Of a DNA stretch of 64,000 bases, positions 39,533-50,677 are shown piece by piece; the stretch's first letter is position 1; every line of letters starts with the position of its first letter. Source of the stretch: Roseovarius pacificus (GTDB lineage: Bacteria > Pseudomonadota > Alphaproteobacteria > Rhodobacterales > Rhodobacteraceae); assembly GCF_900142665.1 (NCBI RefSeq), contig NZ_FRBR01000014.1:1-64000 (forward strand), written 5' to 3'. Made by a program: the position numbers and the translations under genes. Below the pieces are notes generated by a model. That model was not told where the DNA came from. It did not search any database and saw only the letters and a program-made list of their open reading frames with translations.

Positions 39533-40271
39533 AGTGCTGCGCTGGCTGGCCGCGCTGATCGCGCTGGCCGGGCCCGCCGCTGCGGTGGAGTGCCGGAGCG
39601 TGGAGCATGCCGGGCAGGCGTTCACCGTCTGCGAGGTCGATGCCGGGCGCGAAGAGCTGCGCCTGTTCCTGACGGACGAGCAGAGCGGCAAGCCGCTGGC
39701 CAGTTTCGGCAATGTCGATGCGGCGCTGGCACCCGGGGGCGAGCGGCTGGATTTCGCGATGAACGGCGGCATGTATCACACCGACCGCCGCCCCGTGGGG
39801 CTGTACGTGGAGCACGGGCAGGCGCGCGCGCCGCTGGTCACCTCGGCGGGGCCGGGGAATTTCGGCATGTTGCCCAACGGGGTGTTCTGCATCCGCGAGG
39901 GGCGGGCCGACGTGATCGAGACCCTGCGCTATGAGCGCGAGGCGCCGGGCTGCCGGGCTGCCACGCAATCGGGGCCGATGCTGGTGATCGACGGGGCGCT
40001 GCATCCGCGATTCCTGCCCGACAGTGACAGCCGCTATGTGCGCAACGGGGTGGGGACCTCGGGCGACGGGCGGCGCGCGGTGTTCGCCATTTCCGAGGGG
40101 CCGGTCACGTTTCACGAGTTCGGCACCCTGTTTCGCGATGTGCTGAAGGTGCCGCAGGCGCTCTATTTCGACGGCAATATCTCGCGGCTTTATGCGCCGG
40201 GGATCGGGCGGCACGATGGCGGTTTTCCCATGGGGCCGATCGTGGGTGTCGTGGGGCGCATGCCGAATTGA
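39519..40271 (+). CDS. Phosphodiester glycosidase (NAGPA/DUF2233) family protein
   Basis: 250 residues with a signal peptide ([20 protein letters not shown]). It contains [49 protein letters not shown] and [14 protein letters not shown], a pattern characteristic of the NAGPA domain related to the mammalian uncovering enzyme. The protein is predicted to be exported; the substrate is unknown. It lies between rbfA and truB. Confidence 0.85.
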   Translation: MSKGRVLRWLAALIALAGPAAAVECRSVEHAGQAFTVCEVDAGREELRLFLTDEQSGKPLASFGNVDAALAPGGERLDFAMNGGMYHTDRRPVGLYVEHGQARAPLVTSAGPGNFGMLPNGVFCIREGRADVIETLRYEREAPGCRAATQSGPMLVIDGALHPRFLPDSDSRYVRNGVGTSGDGRRAVFAISEGPVTFHEFGTLFRDVLKVPQALYFDGNISRLYAPGIGRHDGGFPMGPIVGVVGRMPN

Positions 40272-40325
40272 CAGCGCGCGGGGCTTGGGCTAGGCCCGCG
40301 CCTTCATCGGACAAGGGGGCGACAC

Positions 40326-41231
40326 ATGGCACGCAAACGCAAGGGGCGCGATATTTCCGGCTGGCTGGTCGTGGACAAGCCGGCGGGGATGACCTCGACC
40401 GCGGTGGTCAACAAGGTGCGCTGGGCATTGCAGGCGAAAAAGGCGGGCCATGCGGGCACGCTCGACCCCGAGGCGACGGGCGTTCTGGCGGTGGCGCTGG
40501 GCGAGGCGACGAAAACCGTGCCCTATATCACCGACGCGCTGAAAGCCTATGAATTCACCGTGCGGCTGGGGCAGGCCACCAATACCGACGATGCCGAGGG
40601 CGAGGTGATCGCGCAAAGCGACGCGCGCCCCGACGATGACGCCATCAAGGAGGCGCTCAATGCCTTTATCGGCGAGATCATGCAGGTGCCGCCCAAATAT
40701 TCCGCCGTCAAGATCGACGGGCAGCGCGCCTACAAGCTGGCGCGCGACGGTGAGGACTTCGAGGTCGAGGCCCGCCCGCTCTGGGTGGAGGAACTGCTGA
40801 TGACCGACCGGCCCGATGCGGATCATGTCACGCTGGAAATGACCTGCGGCAAGGGCGGGTATGTGCGCGCCATCGCCCGCGATCTGGGCGAGGCGCTGGG
40901 GTGCTTTGGCCATGTCACGCGGCTGCGGCGCATCTGGTCGGGGCCGTTCCGGGCCGAGGACGGGCTGACCATCGAACAGATCGACGAGATGGCGAAAACG
41001 CCCGAGCTCGATGAGCATATCCGCCCGCTCGAGGAAGGGCTGGATGACCTGCCGCAAGTGAGCTGCACCGATGCGGGGCTGGCGCGGCTCAGGAACGGCA
41101 ACCCCGGCATGGTGATCACCCATGATGTCGAATACGGTGAGGAATGCTGGGCCTCCTACGACGGCAAGGCCGTGGCCGTGGGCCGGTTCAAGGCCGGGGA
41201 ACTGCACCCCAGCCGGGTGTTCAACCAATGA
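40326..41231 (+). CDS. truB: tRNA pseudouridine-55 synthase
   Basis: 301 residues. [20 protein letters not shown], then [20 protein letters not shown] with the catalytic Asp, [17 protein letters not shown] and [15 protein letters not shown]. It isomerises U55 in the tRNA T-loop. The stop overlaps the next start as ATGA. Confidence 0.97.
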   Translation: MARKRKGRDISGWLVVDKPAGMTSTAVVNKVRWALQAKKAGHAGTLDPEATGVLAVALGEATKTVPYITDALKAYEFTVRLGQATNTDDAEGEVIAQSDARPDDDAIKEALNAFIGEIMQVPPKYSAVKIDGQRAYKLARDGEDFEVEARPLWVEELLMTDRPDADHVTLEMTCGKGGYVRAIARDLGEALGCFGHVTRLRRIWSGPFRAEDGLTIEQIDEMAKTPELDEHIRPLEEGLDDLPQVSCTDAGLARLRNGNPGMVITHDVEYGEECWASYDGKAVAVGRFKAGELHPSRVFNQ

Positions 41232-41791
41232 GCGGCGGCGCGGCGGCGCACGATCCGGGCGGCAAGGTGCGCCTGAAACTGCCCGACGGGGTGATCGGCG
41301 GCGCCACGTTTTCCGACTGCGGCCGCTACCGGCAGGCGCTGACCCGTGACTGGACTCCCGAAGGAGAGGCGCCGCGCGCGGTGCTGTTCGTGGGCATGAA
41401 CCCGTCGGTCGCTGCCGCCGACGTGTCGGACCCGACCTGTCACCGCGAGTTGATGTTCGCGCGCGACTGGGGCTTTACCCGTTACCTGAAGGGCAACGTG
41501 CTGGACTGGCGGGCGACCTCGCCCAAAGATATTCCCGCCGATCCCGCGCTGGCCGGGAGCCCGGCCAATATTCCGGCGCTGGTCGAAATGGCCAATGACT
41601 CGGAACTGATCGTCATGGCCTATGGCAAGCTGCACAAACGGTTTCAGCCCGTGGTGCAGGAGGTGCTGCGCGCCATGGCCGCCACGGGCAGACCGTTGCG
41701 ATGCCTTGGGCTGAACAAGGACGGTTCGGCCAAGCATCCGCTCTACCTGCGCAAGGACACCCCGTTGATGGATTTCCCGTTGCCGGAGTAA
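41228..41791 (+). CDS. DUF1643-family protein
   Basis: 187 residues. The DUF1643 core [20 protein letters not shown] (about 50-69) and [33 protein letters not shown] are clear. Function is unknown; the family is small, cytoplasmic and widespread. Start at 41228 (ATGA overlap with truB). It ends before an intergenic repeat and a minus-strand terminator. Confidence 0.85.
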   Translation: MSGGAAAHDPGGKVRLKLPDGVIGGATFSDCGRYRQALTRDWTPEGEAPRAVLFVGMNPSVAAADVSDPTCHRELMFARDWGFTRYLKGNVLDWRATSPKDIPADPALAGSPANIPALVEMANDSELIVMAYGKLHKRFQPVVQEVLRAMAATGRPLRCLGLNKDGSAKHPLYLRKDTPLMDFPLPE

Positions 41792-41813
41792 GCGCGGGCA
41801 AATCCGCGCTCCA

Positions 41814-41878
41814 CTTTTCTTCTTGCTGAAAATATCCCGGGGGAGTCGCCGCTTGCGGCGACGGGGGCAGCGCCCCCC
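41814..41878 (+). repeat. Rhodobacterales-type intergenic repeat, copy 1
   Basis: Begins CTTTTCTTCTTGCTGAAAAT, continues ATATCCCGGGGGAG, then two perfect inverted repeats: GTCGCCGC-TT-GCGGCGAC (41845-41862) and GGGGGC-AGC-GCCCCC. The same core (CTTYCT-TGCT-AAATATCCCGGGG-AG ... GGGGC-GCCCC) recurs inverted at 62782-62834. Confidence 0.65.
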
Positions 41879-41900
41879 AAACAGCGGGGCGGCATGAAAA

Positions 41901-41926
41901 AAAGGGCGCCCCGGAAGGCGCCCTTT
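41901..41926 (-). terminator. Terminator of degP-like gene
   Basis: AAAGGGCGCC (41901-41910) and GGCGCCCTTT (41917-41926) form a perfect 10-bp stem. On the minus strand it is followed by a run of Ts, 20 bp beyond the degP-like stop codon. Confidence 0.92.
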
Positions 41927-41947
41927 CTGTTTCAGTCTCCGGGAAAC

Positions 41948-43417
<1,470 letters not shown>

Positions 43418-43565
43418 GGTAATCTCTCCTTGCCTTTGTCCGGATGGGCACCGGGGCCGGGCCGGTGCGCGTTCTCGGGTCTGTTACCTATTTAGGCAAC
43501 GTTGGGGTGAACGCAAAGAACACAACATCCTGTCACGCCCATGTGAAGACCAAGTGAAACGGAAA

Positions 43566-43763
43566 TCAAGCGCCAAGCTGTTTCGCGGCCCAGACCATGA
43601 CGAGCCCCACCGCCAGCGAGGCCAGCCCCAGGAGCCGCCGCTGATCCGGCGGCAGTTGCGCCAGCGCGGCCAGTATCTGCTCCAAAAGAGAAGGGGCCAG
43701 CGCATAGACCAGCCCCTCCACGATCAGCACCAGCCCGAGGGCCAGAAGCAGTGTTTCGATCAA
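43566..43763 (-). CDS. DUF2065-family small membrane protein
   Basis: 65 residues with two membrane segments (LLLALGLVLIVEGLVYALAP and LLGLASLAVGLVMVWAA) joined by a short loop ending PPDQRR. This is the small DUF2065 protein consistently found after hflC. Function unknown. Its start overlaps the hflC stop by 4 bp. Confidence 0.88.
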   Translation of the reverse strand: MIETLLLALGLVLIVEGLVYALAPSLLEQILAALAQLPPDQRRLLGLASLAVGLVMVWAAKQLGA

Positions 43764-44797
43764 TTGGTCGCCCCTGTGTCGTCGTCGCTCCGGGCGTCTT
43801 CCTCTTCCTCTTCCAGCCGCTGGCGTTCGGATTCGGGCAGGTCGGGCGAGATTTCCATATCGGGGGCCATTTCGCGCAGGCGGTCGATGTCGATATCGTC
43901 GATCGCGACTTCGCGCAGACCGCCGGCGCGCACCGAGCGGAACAGTTCGGACAGGAACTCGCTGTCGGGCGAGAACACGAGCGTCGAATTTTCCCCCCGC
44001 AACGAGCGTTCCAGTGCCGACAGCGACCGGTAGAAGGCGAAGAATTCGGGGTTGTTCCCGAAGGCTTCGGCATAGATCCGGTTGCGTTCGGCGTCGGCCT
44101 CGCCTCGGGTGATCTCGGCCTCGCGCTCGGCCTTGGAGACGGTTTCGACCACGGTCCGGTCGGCGGCGGCGCGCACGCGTTGCGCGGCCTCGTTACCGCG
44201 GGCGATTTCGTCGGCGGCCTCGCGTTCGCGTTCGGCGCGCATCCGGGCGAAGGTGGCGTCGAGGTTCTGCTGGGGCAGGTTGGTCTGCTTCAGCCGCACG
44301 TCGACGATTTCCAGCCCCAGGCTTTCGGCGCTGGCGCGGGCCTGTGCGCGGATGCGGCGGGCCAGTTCGCCCCGCTGCGGCGACAGGATCGTGTCGGAGG
44401 TCACCTGATCGGCACCCAGAACCTCACGGATCTGGGCGTTCAGGATCGACGACAGGCGATCCTCGGCGGCGCGGATACCACCGACGCCCACGGCCTGACG
44501 GAACTGCACCACGTCCGAGATGCGGTACCGCGCGAAGGCGTCCACCACGAGGCGGCGGTCGTCCGAGGGCGTGACCTCGATCGTGTCGGTGTCGAAGGAC
44601 AGGATACGGTCGTCATAGGTCACGACCTCCTGGATGATCGGGATCTTGAAGCCAAGGCCCGGTTCCTCGACCACCTGACGGATCTGGCCGAATTGCAGGA
44701 CAAGCGCCTTTTCGCGCTCGTCCACGATGAAGATCGAGGAAAGAACGCCGATGACGGCGACCACCGCGACCGGCAGGAGAAGTGCGGATTTACGCAT
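43760..44797 (-). CDS. hflC: Protease modulator HflC
   Basis: 345 residues. An N-terminal membrane anchor (LLPVAVVAVIGVLSSIFIV) and SPFH/band-7 domain (DEREKALVLQFGQIRQV, DAFARYRISDVVQFRQAV), then a long Glu/Ala/Arg-rich coiled coil. With HflK it forms the periplasmic cage around FtsH protease. The C-terminal tail is Asp/Glu-rich. Its ATG overlaps the hflK stop (TGATG). Confidence 0.95.
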   Translation of the reverse strand: MRKSALLLPVAVVAVIGVLSSIFIVDEREKALVLQFGQIRQVVEEPGLGFKIPIIQEVVTYDDRILSFDTDTIEVTPSDDRRLVVDAFARYRISDVVQFRQAVGVGGIRAAEDRLSSILNAQIREVLGADQVTSDTILSPQRGELARRIRAQARASAESLGLEIVDVRLKQTNLPQQNLDATFARMRAEREREAADEIARGNEAAQRVRAAADRTVVETVSKAEREAEITRGEADAERNRIYAEAFGNNPEFFAFYRSLSALERSLRGENSTLVFSPDSEFLSELFRSVRAGGLREVAIDDIDIDRLREMAPDMEISPDLPESERQRLEEEEEDARSDDDTGATN

Positions 44798-45960
44798 CAG
44801 TTCGAGCCCCCGTTGCTGGTGTTGGAGGACGCACCGCCGCTGCGGCGCAGTTCATTGAGGGGCAGGTAGGGCACGACGCCCTGACCGCCCTGTGCGGCAC
44901 CGCTGCTTTCGTCGATCAGAACCTTGTCGAGCTGGCCAAGCGTGCGTTCGATGGTTTCCAGGTACAGACGTCGCTGCGTGACCTCGGGGGCGCGGTTGAA
45001 TTCCTGCGCCACCGCGATAAAGCGGCTGGCCTCACCGATGGCCTGATTGACCACGCGGGCGCGATAGCCTTCCGAGGCTTCGACCACCTGCGCGGCTTCA
45101 CCGCGGGCTTCGGCGAGAACGCGGTTGGCATAGGCATCGGCCTGACGTTGCAGGCGGTCGCGCTCCTGTTCGGCGGCCTGCACCTCGCGGAAGGCGTCGA
45201 TCACCTCGCGCGGGGGGTCGGCGGTATCGAGGTTCACCCGCACGATGTTGATGCCGCTTTCATAGTCGTCCAGCGTGGCCTGGATGTTTTCGCGGGCAGT
45301 ATCGGCGATGATGCCACGATCACGGTTCAGGATCGGCGCGAGATTGGTGGCGGCGATGATTTCGCGCATGACCGATTCGGACACGGCGCGCACCGTCAGC
45401 TGCGGATCGCGGATGTTGAACAGCAGTTTGGACGGATCGTTGATGTTCCACACCACCTGAAAGTCGATATCGACGATATTGGCGTCGGTGGTCAGCATCA
45501 GGCCGTCACCGCCACGGCTGACGCCGATATCCTCGGTACGTTCCGAGGTGACGTTGATCACGTCGTAGGTGATGAACGGCCAGGGCGCGAAGTTCAGGCC
45601 CGGAGTGCCGGTCGAGGAATATTCGCCAAGGAACAGTTCAACCGACTGTTCTTCGGGTTTGACGGTATAGAAGCTGGCCGCAGCCCACAGGACAAGGGCG
45701 ATCACGATACCCAGCAGGATGCTGCCGCGCCCGAAAGCCGGGCCGCCGCCACCGCCGCCGGGGCCGCCATCGCCGCCGCCTCGACCGCCCATGAGCACGC
45801 GCAGCTGATCCTGCCCCTTGCGCATGAGCTCGTCGATTTCGGGGATCTGCGGCCCGCCGTCGGGGGGGCGTCGTCCGCCCCGGTTGCCGCCGCGGTTGTC
45901 ATCCCCGCCGCCGCCTGAATTTCCGCCGCCGCCCCACGGGCCGCCAGACTGTCCAGCCAT
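44797..45960 (-). CDS. hflK: FtsH protease activity modulator HflK
   Basis: 387 residues. A glycine-rich cytosolic N-terminus (about 1-75), membrane segment (ILLGIVIALVLWAAASFY), then an SPFH domain (KPEEQSVELFLGEYSSTGTP, DIDFQVVWNINDPSKLLFNI) and a coiled-coil tail. Forms the HflKC complex with FtsH. First gene of the hflK-hflC-DUF2065 unit; gor ends 81 bp upstream. Confidence 0.96.
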   Translation of the reverse strand: MAGQSGGPWGGGGNSGGGGDDNRGGNRGGRRPPDGGPQIPEIDELMRKGQDQLRVLMGGRGGGDGGPGGGGGGPAFGRGSILLGIVIALVLWAAASFYTVKPEEQSVELFLGEYSSTGTPGLNFAPWPFITYDVINVTSERTEDIGVSRGGDGLMLTTDANIVDIDFQVVWNINDPSKLLFNIRDPQLTVRAVSESVMREIIAATNLAPILNRDRGIIADTARENIQATLDDYESGINIVRVNLDTADPPREVIDAFREVQAAEQERDRLQRQADAYANRVLAEARGEAAQVVEASEGYRARVVNQAIGEASRFIAVAQEFNRAPEVTQRRLYLETIERTLGQLDKVLIDESSGAAQGGQGVVPYLPLNELRRSGGASSNTSNGGSN

Positions 45961-46041
45961 GAATATTGTTCCCTCTACCTACCGTTGGCCCCGCGCAGTT
46001 CGCGGGACGTTGTTTCTAAACTGTGCAACATGTGCGAAAAA

Positions 46042-47397
46042 TCAAGCGCTGCGCGTCGGTTCGCGCATGGTCACCAATTCCTCGGACATCGTGGGATGGA
46101 CCGCCACGGTGCGGTCGAAATCCTCTTTCGTGGCGCCCATTTTCACCGCGATCCCGGCCAGCTGGATCATCTCGCCCGCGCCGGGCGCGACGATATGACA
46201 GCCCAGCACCTTGCGGGTTTCCTTGCTGACGATCAGCTTCATCAGCACCCGGTCGGCCCGGCCCGCGAAGGATTGCTGCATCGGCTTGAAGGACGTGGCG
46301 TAGATGTCCACCGGCTCCTGATCGCGGGCCTCTTCCTCGGACAGGCCGATGGTGCCGAATTCGGGCTGCGTGAAGATCGCGGTGGGGATCAGCGCGTGAT
46401 CGACGGGCGTGGGATTGCCGTTGAACACCGTATCGACAAAGGCCATGCCTTCGCGGATCGCCACCGGCGTCAGGTTGACCCGGTCGGTCACGTCGCCGAT
46501 GGCATAGATCGACGGCACGCTGGTCTGGCTGTAATCGTCCACCACGATTTCGCCGTTGCGGCCCAGTTCGACACCGGCCTCTTCCAGGCCCAGACCGGCG
46601 GTGTTGGGGGTGCGCCCGGTGGCGAACATCACCTGATCGAACATGCGTTCATCGCCATTGGTGGCCTTGACCCGGAAGCCGCCGTCGCGTTTTTCCATCT
46701 CGACGATATTGCAGCCGAGGTGCAGATCGACGCCGTTCTGCATCATCTCGTCGGCGATCAGGCCGCGCGCCTCTTCGTCGAAACCGCGCAGGATTTGCGC
46801 GCCGCGGTAATATTGCGTCACCTGCACGCCCAGACCGTTCAGGATGCAGGCGAATTCGCTGGCGATATAGCCGCCGCCGATGATCAGGATCGAACGGGGC
46901 AGGTCTTCGAGGTGGAAAATCTCGTTGCTGGTCAGGGCCTCTTCGGCCCCCGGAAGATCGGGTTTGACCGGCCAGCCGCCGGTGGCGACAAGGATATGCT
47001 TGGCGGTGAAATGCTCGCCGGTGGACAGCGCGACGGTATGCGCATCGGCCACGGTGGCGCGGGTGTCGTAGGTTTGCACCCCGGCATTGCCGAGGATGTT
47101 GCGATAGACGCCTTCCAGCCGGTCCAGTTCGGCGTGCAGCTTGCCCCGGAACGTCGGCCAGTCGAAGCCGCCGGCATGCACCGTCCAGCCATAGGCCTGC
47201 GCGTCTTCCATATGGCCGGGATATTCGCTGGCGAATACCATCAGTTTCTTGGGCACGCATCCGCGCTGCACGCAGGTGCCGCCGTACCGGTCTTCTTCGG
47301 CCAGGGCCACCCTGGCCCCGCCCTGCGCCGCGACGCGCGCCGCGCGCACCCCGCCCGAGCCGCCGCCGATGACGAAAAGATCATAATCGAAGGTCAT
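46042..47397 (-). CDS. gor: Glutathione-disulfide reductase
   Basis: 451 residues. FAD-binding GGGSGGVRAARVAA, redox disulfide GGTCVQRGCVPKKL, NADPH-binding region ILIIGGGYIASEFA and the C-terminal dimer-interface active-site HPTMSEEL. Reduces GSSG with NADPH in the cytoplasm. It lies 32 bp downstream of rpiA; rpiA can feed the pentose phosphate pathway that supplies NADPH. Confidence 0.95.
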   Translation of the reverse strand: MTFDYDLFVIGGGSGGVRAARVAAQGGARVALAEEDRYGGTCVQRGCVPKKLMVFASEYPGHMEDAQAYGWTVHAGGFDWPTFRGKLHAELDRLEGVYRNILGNAGVQTYDTRATVADAHTVALSTGEHFTAKHILVATGGWPVKPDLPGAEEALTSNEIFHLEDLPRSILIIGGGYIASEFACILNGLGVQVTQYYRGAQILRGFDEEARGLIADEMMQNGVDLHLGCNIVEMEKRDGGFRVKATNGDERMFDQVMFATGRTPNTAGLGLEEAGVELGRNGEIVVDDYSQTSVPSIYAIGDVTDRVNLTPVAIREGMAFVDTVFNGNPTPVDHALIPTAIFTQPEFGTIGLSEEEARDQEPVDIYATSFKPMQQSFAGRADRVLMKLIVSKETRKVLGCHIVAPGAGEMIQLAGIAVKMGATKEDFDRTVAVHPTMSEELVTMREPTRSA

Positions 47398-47429
47398 GTC
47401 TGCCCCTTTGCCTGCGTATTCTGCGATGC

Positions 47430-48218
47430 TCAGTCTTGCAGATCGGTGAACAGGTTGTCGGATTCAAGGAAATCCAGCCGGTCCTCTTCCACCGTGCCCT
47501 CGTTGATGTCGCGGGTTTCGACGCGCCCGTCGCCATAGCCGAGGATCACCACGTCGCAGATGTCGATGAACAGCCCGTTTTCCACCACGCCCGGCATCTG
47601 GTTCAGCACCATCGCCAGCTGGTTGGCCTTGCCGATGCGGCCAAGGTGAAGATCGAGGATATAGTTCCCCTCGTCGGTCACGAAGGGCCGCTCGCCGTTC
47701 ATCCGCAGCGAGGCGTCGCGGCCCAGAACGTCCATCGAGATCAGCATTTCCTCGATCAGCGATTTGGTGGTCTGCCAGCCGAACGGGATCACCTCGACGG
47801 GCAGGGGAAAGGCGCCGAGGGTTTCGACCTCCTTGCCGATATCGGCGATCACGATCATCTGGTCGCTGGCGGTGGCGACGATCTTTTCCTGCAACAGCGC
47901 ACCGCCGCCGCCCTTGATCAGGTTCAGGTTGGCGTCGAACTCGTCGGCGCCGTCGATGGTCAGGTCCAGCCAGCGGGCCTCGTCGAGGCTGATCACGTCG
48001 ATCCCGACCTCGCGCGCCAGGTCCGCGGTGCGGGTCGAGGTGGGCACGCCCTTGATGTTCAGCCCCTGATCGCGGACCAGTTCGCCAAGGCAGCGCACCA
48101 TCCACGCGGCGGTCGAGCCGGTCCCGAGACCGACGCGCATGCCGTCCTCGACATAGTCCACAGACCGCTTGGCGGCGACGAATTTGGCTTTGTCGATGGG
48201 CGACAATTCTCCGGACAT
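47430..48218 (-). CDS. rpiA: Ribose-5-phosphate isomerase A
   Basis: 262 residues. VGLGTGSTAAWMVRCLGE, LDLTIDGADEFDANLNLIKG with catalytic acid residues, GGGGALLQEKIVA, and MPGVVENGLFIDICD. Interconverts ribose- and ribulose-5-phosphate. Start at 48218 (MSGELSPIDKAK); the much longer open frame upstream is antisense to GST and sdaA and was discarded. Confidence 0.96.
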   Translation of the reverse strand: MSGELSPIDKAKFVAAKRSVDYVEDGMRVGLGTGSTAAWMVRCLGELVRDQGLNIKGVPTSTRTADLAREVGIDVISLDEARWLDLTIDGADEFDANLNLIKGGGGALLQEKIVATASDQMIVIADIGKEVETLGAFPLPVEVIPFGWQTTKSLIEEMLISMDVLGRDASLRMNGERPFVTDEGNYILDLHLGRIGKANQLAMVLNQMPGVVENGLFIDICDVVILGYGDGRVETRDINEGTVEEDRLDFLESDNLFTDLQD

Positions 48219-48295
48219 GGCAGCGACTCCCCGAATGTTTCGGCCCCGGTTATAGGCAAGTTGCCCGCCGGGTGCGAGAGGCAAAGGGCATCGCG

Positions 48296-48350
48296 GGGGC
48301 GCATGTGTCGTTTTCAGGCTGGCACGCGGTGTGTCACCGGATAGGCTGCG
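48296..48350 (+). repeat. Promoter-like repeated motif before GST gene
   Basis: GGGGCGCATG, TGTCG, TTCAGGCTGG, then TAGGCTG ending 5 bp before the GST start. A similar motif series recurs at 50592-50654 before the DMT transporter. Role unknown; possibly a shared promoter or operator. Confidence 0.4.
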
Positions 48351-48353
48351 GTC

Positions 48354-49058
48354 ATGGATACGCCTTATCGCCTGCATTACGCGCCCGACAACGCCTCGCT
48401 GATCGTCCGCCTCGCGCTGGAGGAACTGGGGCAGCCTTACGCGACCGTTCTGGTCAACCGCGCCACCCGCGAACAGGACAGCGCCGCCTATCGCGTGCTC
48501 AATCCCGCCGGGCTGATCCCGGTTCTGGAAACCCCCGATGGCGCGGTGTTCGAGACCGGGGCGATCCTGTTGTGGCTGGCCGACCGGCACGGCGCGCTGG
48601 CCCCCGCACCGGGCGATCCGGCGCGTGGCGACATGCTGAAATGGCTGTTTTTCGTCTCGAACACACTGCATCCGGCATTGCGGATCAGTTTCTATCCCGA
48701 TCGCTATATCGGCTCTGACGCGGCGGCGCAGGCGCGGCTGCGGGCCCATATGCAGGGCGAGATCGCGCGCCATCTGGACACGCTGGAAAGTGCCGCGGGC
48801 GATCTGCCCGCGCTGTTCGACGGGGCCGCGCCGACGGTGATCGGTCTCTATCTCGGGCCGGTTCTGCGCTGGCTGGCGCTCTATCCCGAGGCCGAGACCG
48901 GCTGGTTCGACCTGAACCGCTGGCCGCGCCTGCATGCGCTGACCGCCGCGCTGGAAACCCGCGCCAGCACCGCCGCCGCGATCGCCGCCGAGGGGCTGGG
49001 GCCTGCGCCCTTCACCGCGCCGCAGCCGCCCGATCCGCCCGAAGGCAGCGCCACCTGA
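48354..49058 (+). CDS. Glutathione S-transferase family protein
   Basis: 234 residues. An N-terminal thioredoxin-like domain (YRLHYAPDNASLIVRLALEE; NPAGLIPVLETPDGAVFETG) and a C-terminal helical domain (about 85-210) with an Ala/Pro-rich tail. The family conjugates glutathione or acts in thiol redox chemistry; the specific substrate is unknown. It is divergent from rpiA and lies two genes away from gor. Confidence 0.88.
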   Translation: MDTPYRLHYAPDNASLIVRLALEELGQPYATVLVNRATREQDSAAYRVLNPAGLIPVLETPDGAVFETGAILLWLADRHGALAPAPGDPARGDMLKWLFFVSNTLHPALRISFYPDRYIGSDAAAQARLRAHMQGEIARHLDTLESAAGDLPALFDGAAPTVIGLYLGPVLRWLALYPEAETGWFDLNRWPRLHALTAALETRASTAAAIAAEGLGPAPFTAPQPPDPPEGSAT

Positions 49059-49217
49059 CGCCATGACCGTTGAATCGGCGGCCCATAGCCCCGACATTGA
49101 CTCTATTGGCGCAGATTTGGACGAGTCGGTCGCTTTTGCGCGGGGAAATCCCGGATCGCGCAGGCATACAGGCAAAAGGCCCGCGTGCCGTGCAGGCCAG
49201 GCAACAGGAAGGATCGC

Positions 49218-50591
49218 ATGTTTCTGTCCGTCTTCGAAATGTTCAAGGTCGGGATCGGCCCGTCCTCGTCTCATACGATGGGGCCGATGGTGGCCGCCGC
49301 GCAGTTTCTGGACAAGATGCGCGCCGCGCCGTTCGAACCGCATGGCGTGCGCGGATCGCTGCACGGATCGCTGGCCTTTACCGGCGTGGGCCATGCCACC
49401 GACCGGGCGACGATCCTCGGGCTGGCCGGGTTCAAACCCGACGATTACGACCACGACAAGGCCGAGGAAACGCTGGACCAGATCCGCGAAACCCATACCG
49501 TGCGCCCGCCGGGCCTGCCCGAACTGCGCTTTCATCCGAAAGAAGACCTGCTGTTCGATTTCGGCCCCAACCTGCCGGGCCACGCCAACGGCATGATCCT
49601 GATGGCCACCGACGCGCAGGGCGACGTGATCTTGCAGGAGACCTATTATTCCATCGGCGGCGGCTTCGTGATGACCGAGGCGGAACTGGCGCAGGGCCGC
49701 AACACCGACGAGGGCGATCCGGTGCCCTATCCGTTCAAATCGGCGGCCGAAATGCTGGAAATGGCCGAAACCAGCGGCAAGTCCATCGCGCAGATGAAGA
49801 AAGCCAACGAGATTTCACGCGGCGGGCCGGAAAACCTGCGCTCGGGCGTGGCGCGGATCTGGCAGGTGATGGACGACTGCATCGAGCGCGGCATGCACAC
49901 CGACGGGGAACTGCCCGGCGGGCTGATGGTGCGCCGCCGCGCCAAGGGCATCCGCGATGCCCTGCTGGAAGAGCGCGGGACCAACCTTCAGGCGCCGCAC
50001 AAGATCAATGACTGGATCAGTCTCTATGCCATGGCGGTGAACGAGGAAAACGCCGCTGGCGGGCAGGTGGTGACCGCCCCCACCAACGGCGCGGCGGGCG
50101 TGGTTCCGGCGGTGATCAAATACTGGCTCGAACATGTTCCGGGGGCGTCCGAAGCGAAGATCGAGGATTTCCTGCTGACGGCCTCGGCCATTGGCGGCCT
50201 GGTGAAATACAACGCCTCGATTTCCGGGGCCGAAGCGGGCTGTCAGGCCGAGGTGGGCAGCGCCTCGGCGATGGGGGCTGCCGGGCTGGCCGCCGTTCTG
50301 GGCGGCACGCCCGCGCAGATCGAGAACGCCGCCGAAATCGCGCTCGAGCATCACCTCGGCATGACCTGCGATCCGGTCAAGGGGCTGGTGCAGGTGCCCT
50401 GCATCGAACGCAACGGGCTGGGCGCGATCAAGGCCGTATCGGCGGCCTCGCTGGCGCTGCGCGGCGACGGCACCCACCTTGTCCCGCTGGATGCCTGCAT
50501 CGAAACCATGCGCCAGACGGGCGAGGACATGAGCGAGAAATACAAGGAAACCTCGCTGGGCGGTCTGGCGGTGAACGTGCCCAACTGCTGA
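49218..50591 (+). CDS. sdaA: L-serine ammonia-lyase (iron-sulfur type)
   Basis: 457 residues as a single chain containing both beta and alpha domains. N-terminal motif [20 protein letters not shown]; iron-sulfur cysteine regions [18 protein letters not shown] and [14 protein letters not shown]. Converts L-serine to pyruvate and ammonia. Start at 49218 with AGGAAGGA upstream. The longer frame from 49185 adds unrelated residues. Confidence 0.96.
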   Translation: MFLSVFEMFKVGIGPSSSHTMGPMVAAAQFLDKMRAAPFEPHGVRGSLHGSLAFTGVGHATDRATILGLAGFKPDDYDHDKAEETLDQIRETHTVRPPGLPELRFHPKEDLLFDFGPNLPGHANGMILMATDAQGDVILQETYYSIGGGFVMTEAELAQGRNTDEGDPVPYPFKSAAEMLEMAETSGKSIAQMKKANEISRGGPENLRSGVARIWQVMDDCIERGMHTDGELPGGLMVRRRAKGIRDALLEERGTNLQAPHKINDWISLYAMAVNEENAAGGQVVTAPTNGAAGVVPAVIKYWLEHVPGASEAKIEDFLLTASAIGGLVKYNASISGAEAGCQAEVGSASAMGAAGLAAVLGGTPAQIENAAEIALEHHLGMTCDPVKGLVQVPCIERNGLGAIKAVSAASLALRGDGTHLVPLDACIETMRQTGEDMSEKYKETSLGGLAVNVPNC

Positions 50592-50654
50592 GGGGCGCAT
50601 GCGCGTGTCGCATTCAGGCTGGACGCAGGGGGCGGGATGCCCCTAAGGCTGGGG
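50592..50654 (+). repeat. Promoter-like repeated motif before DMT gene
   Basis: GGGGCGCATG, GTGTCG, ATTCAGGCTGG and TAAGGCTGGGG, resembling 48296-48350. It starts 1 bp after sdaA and ends 23 bp before the transporter gene. Confidence 0.4.
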
Positions 50655-50677
50655 GGTCATCAACGCCGGAGCCCTCC

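Noticed and set aside
48219..49583. Long N-terminal extension of the rpiA frame
   Set aside because: It is antisense to the GST and sdaA genes; RpiA family length and start match 48218.
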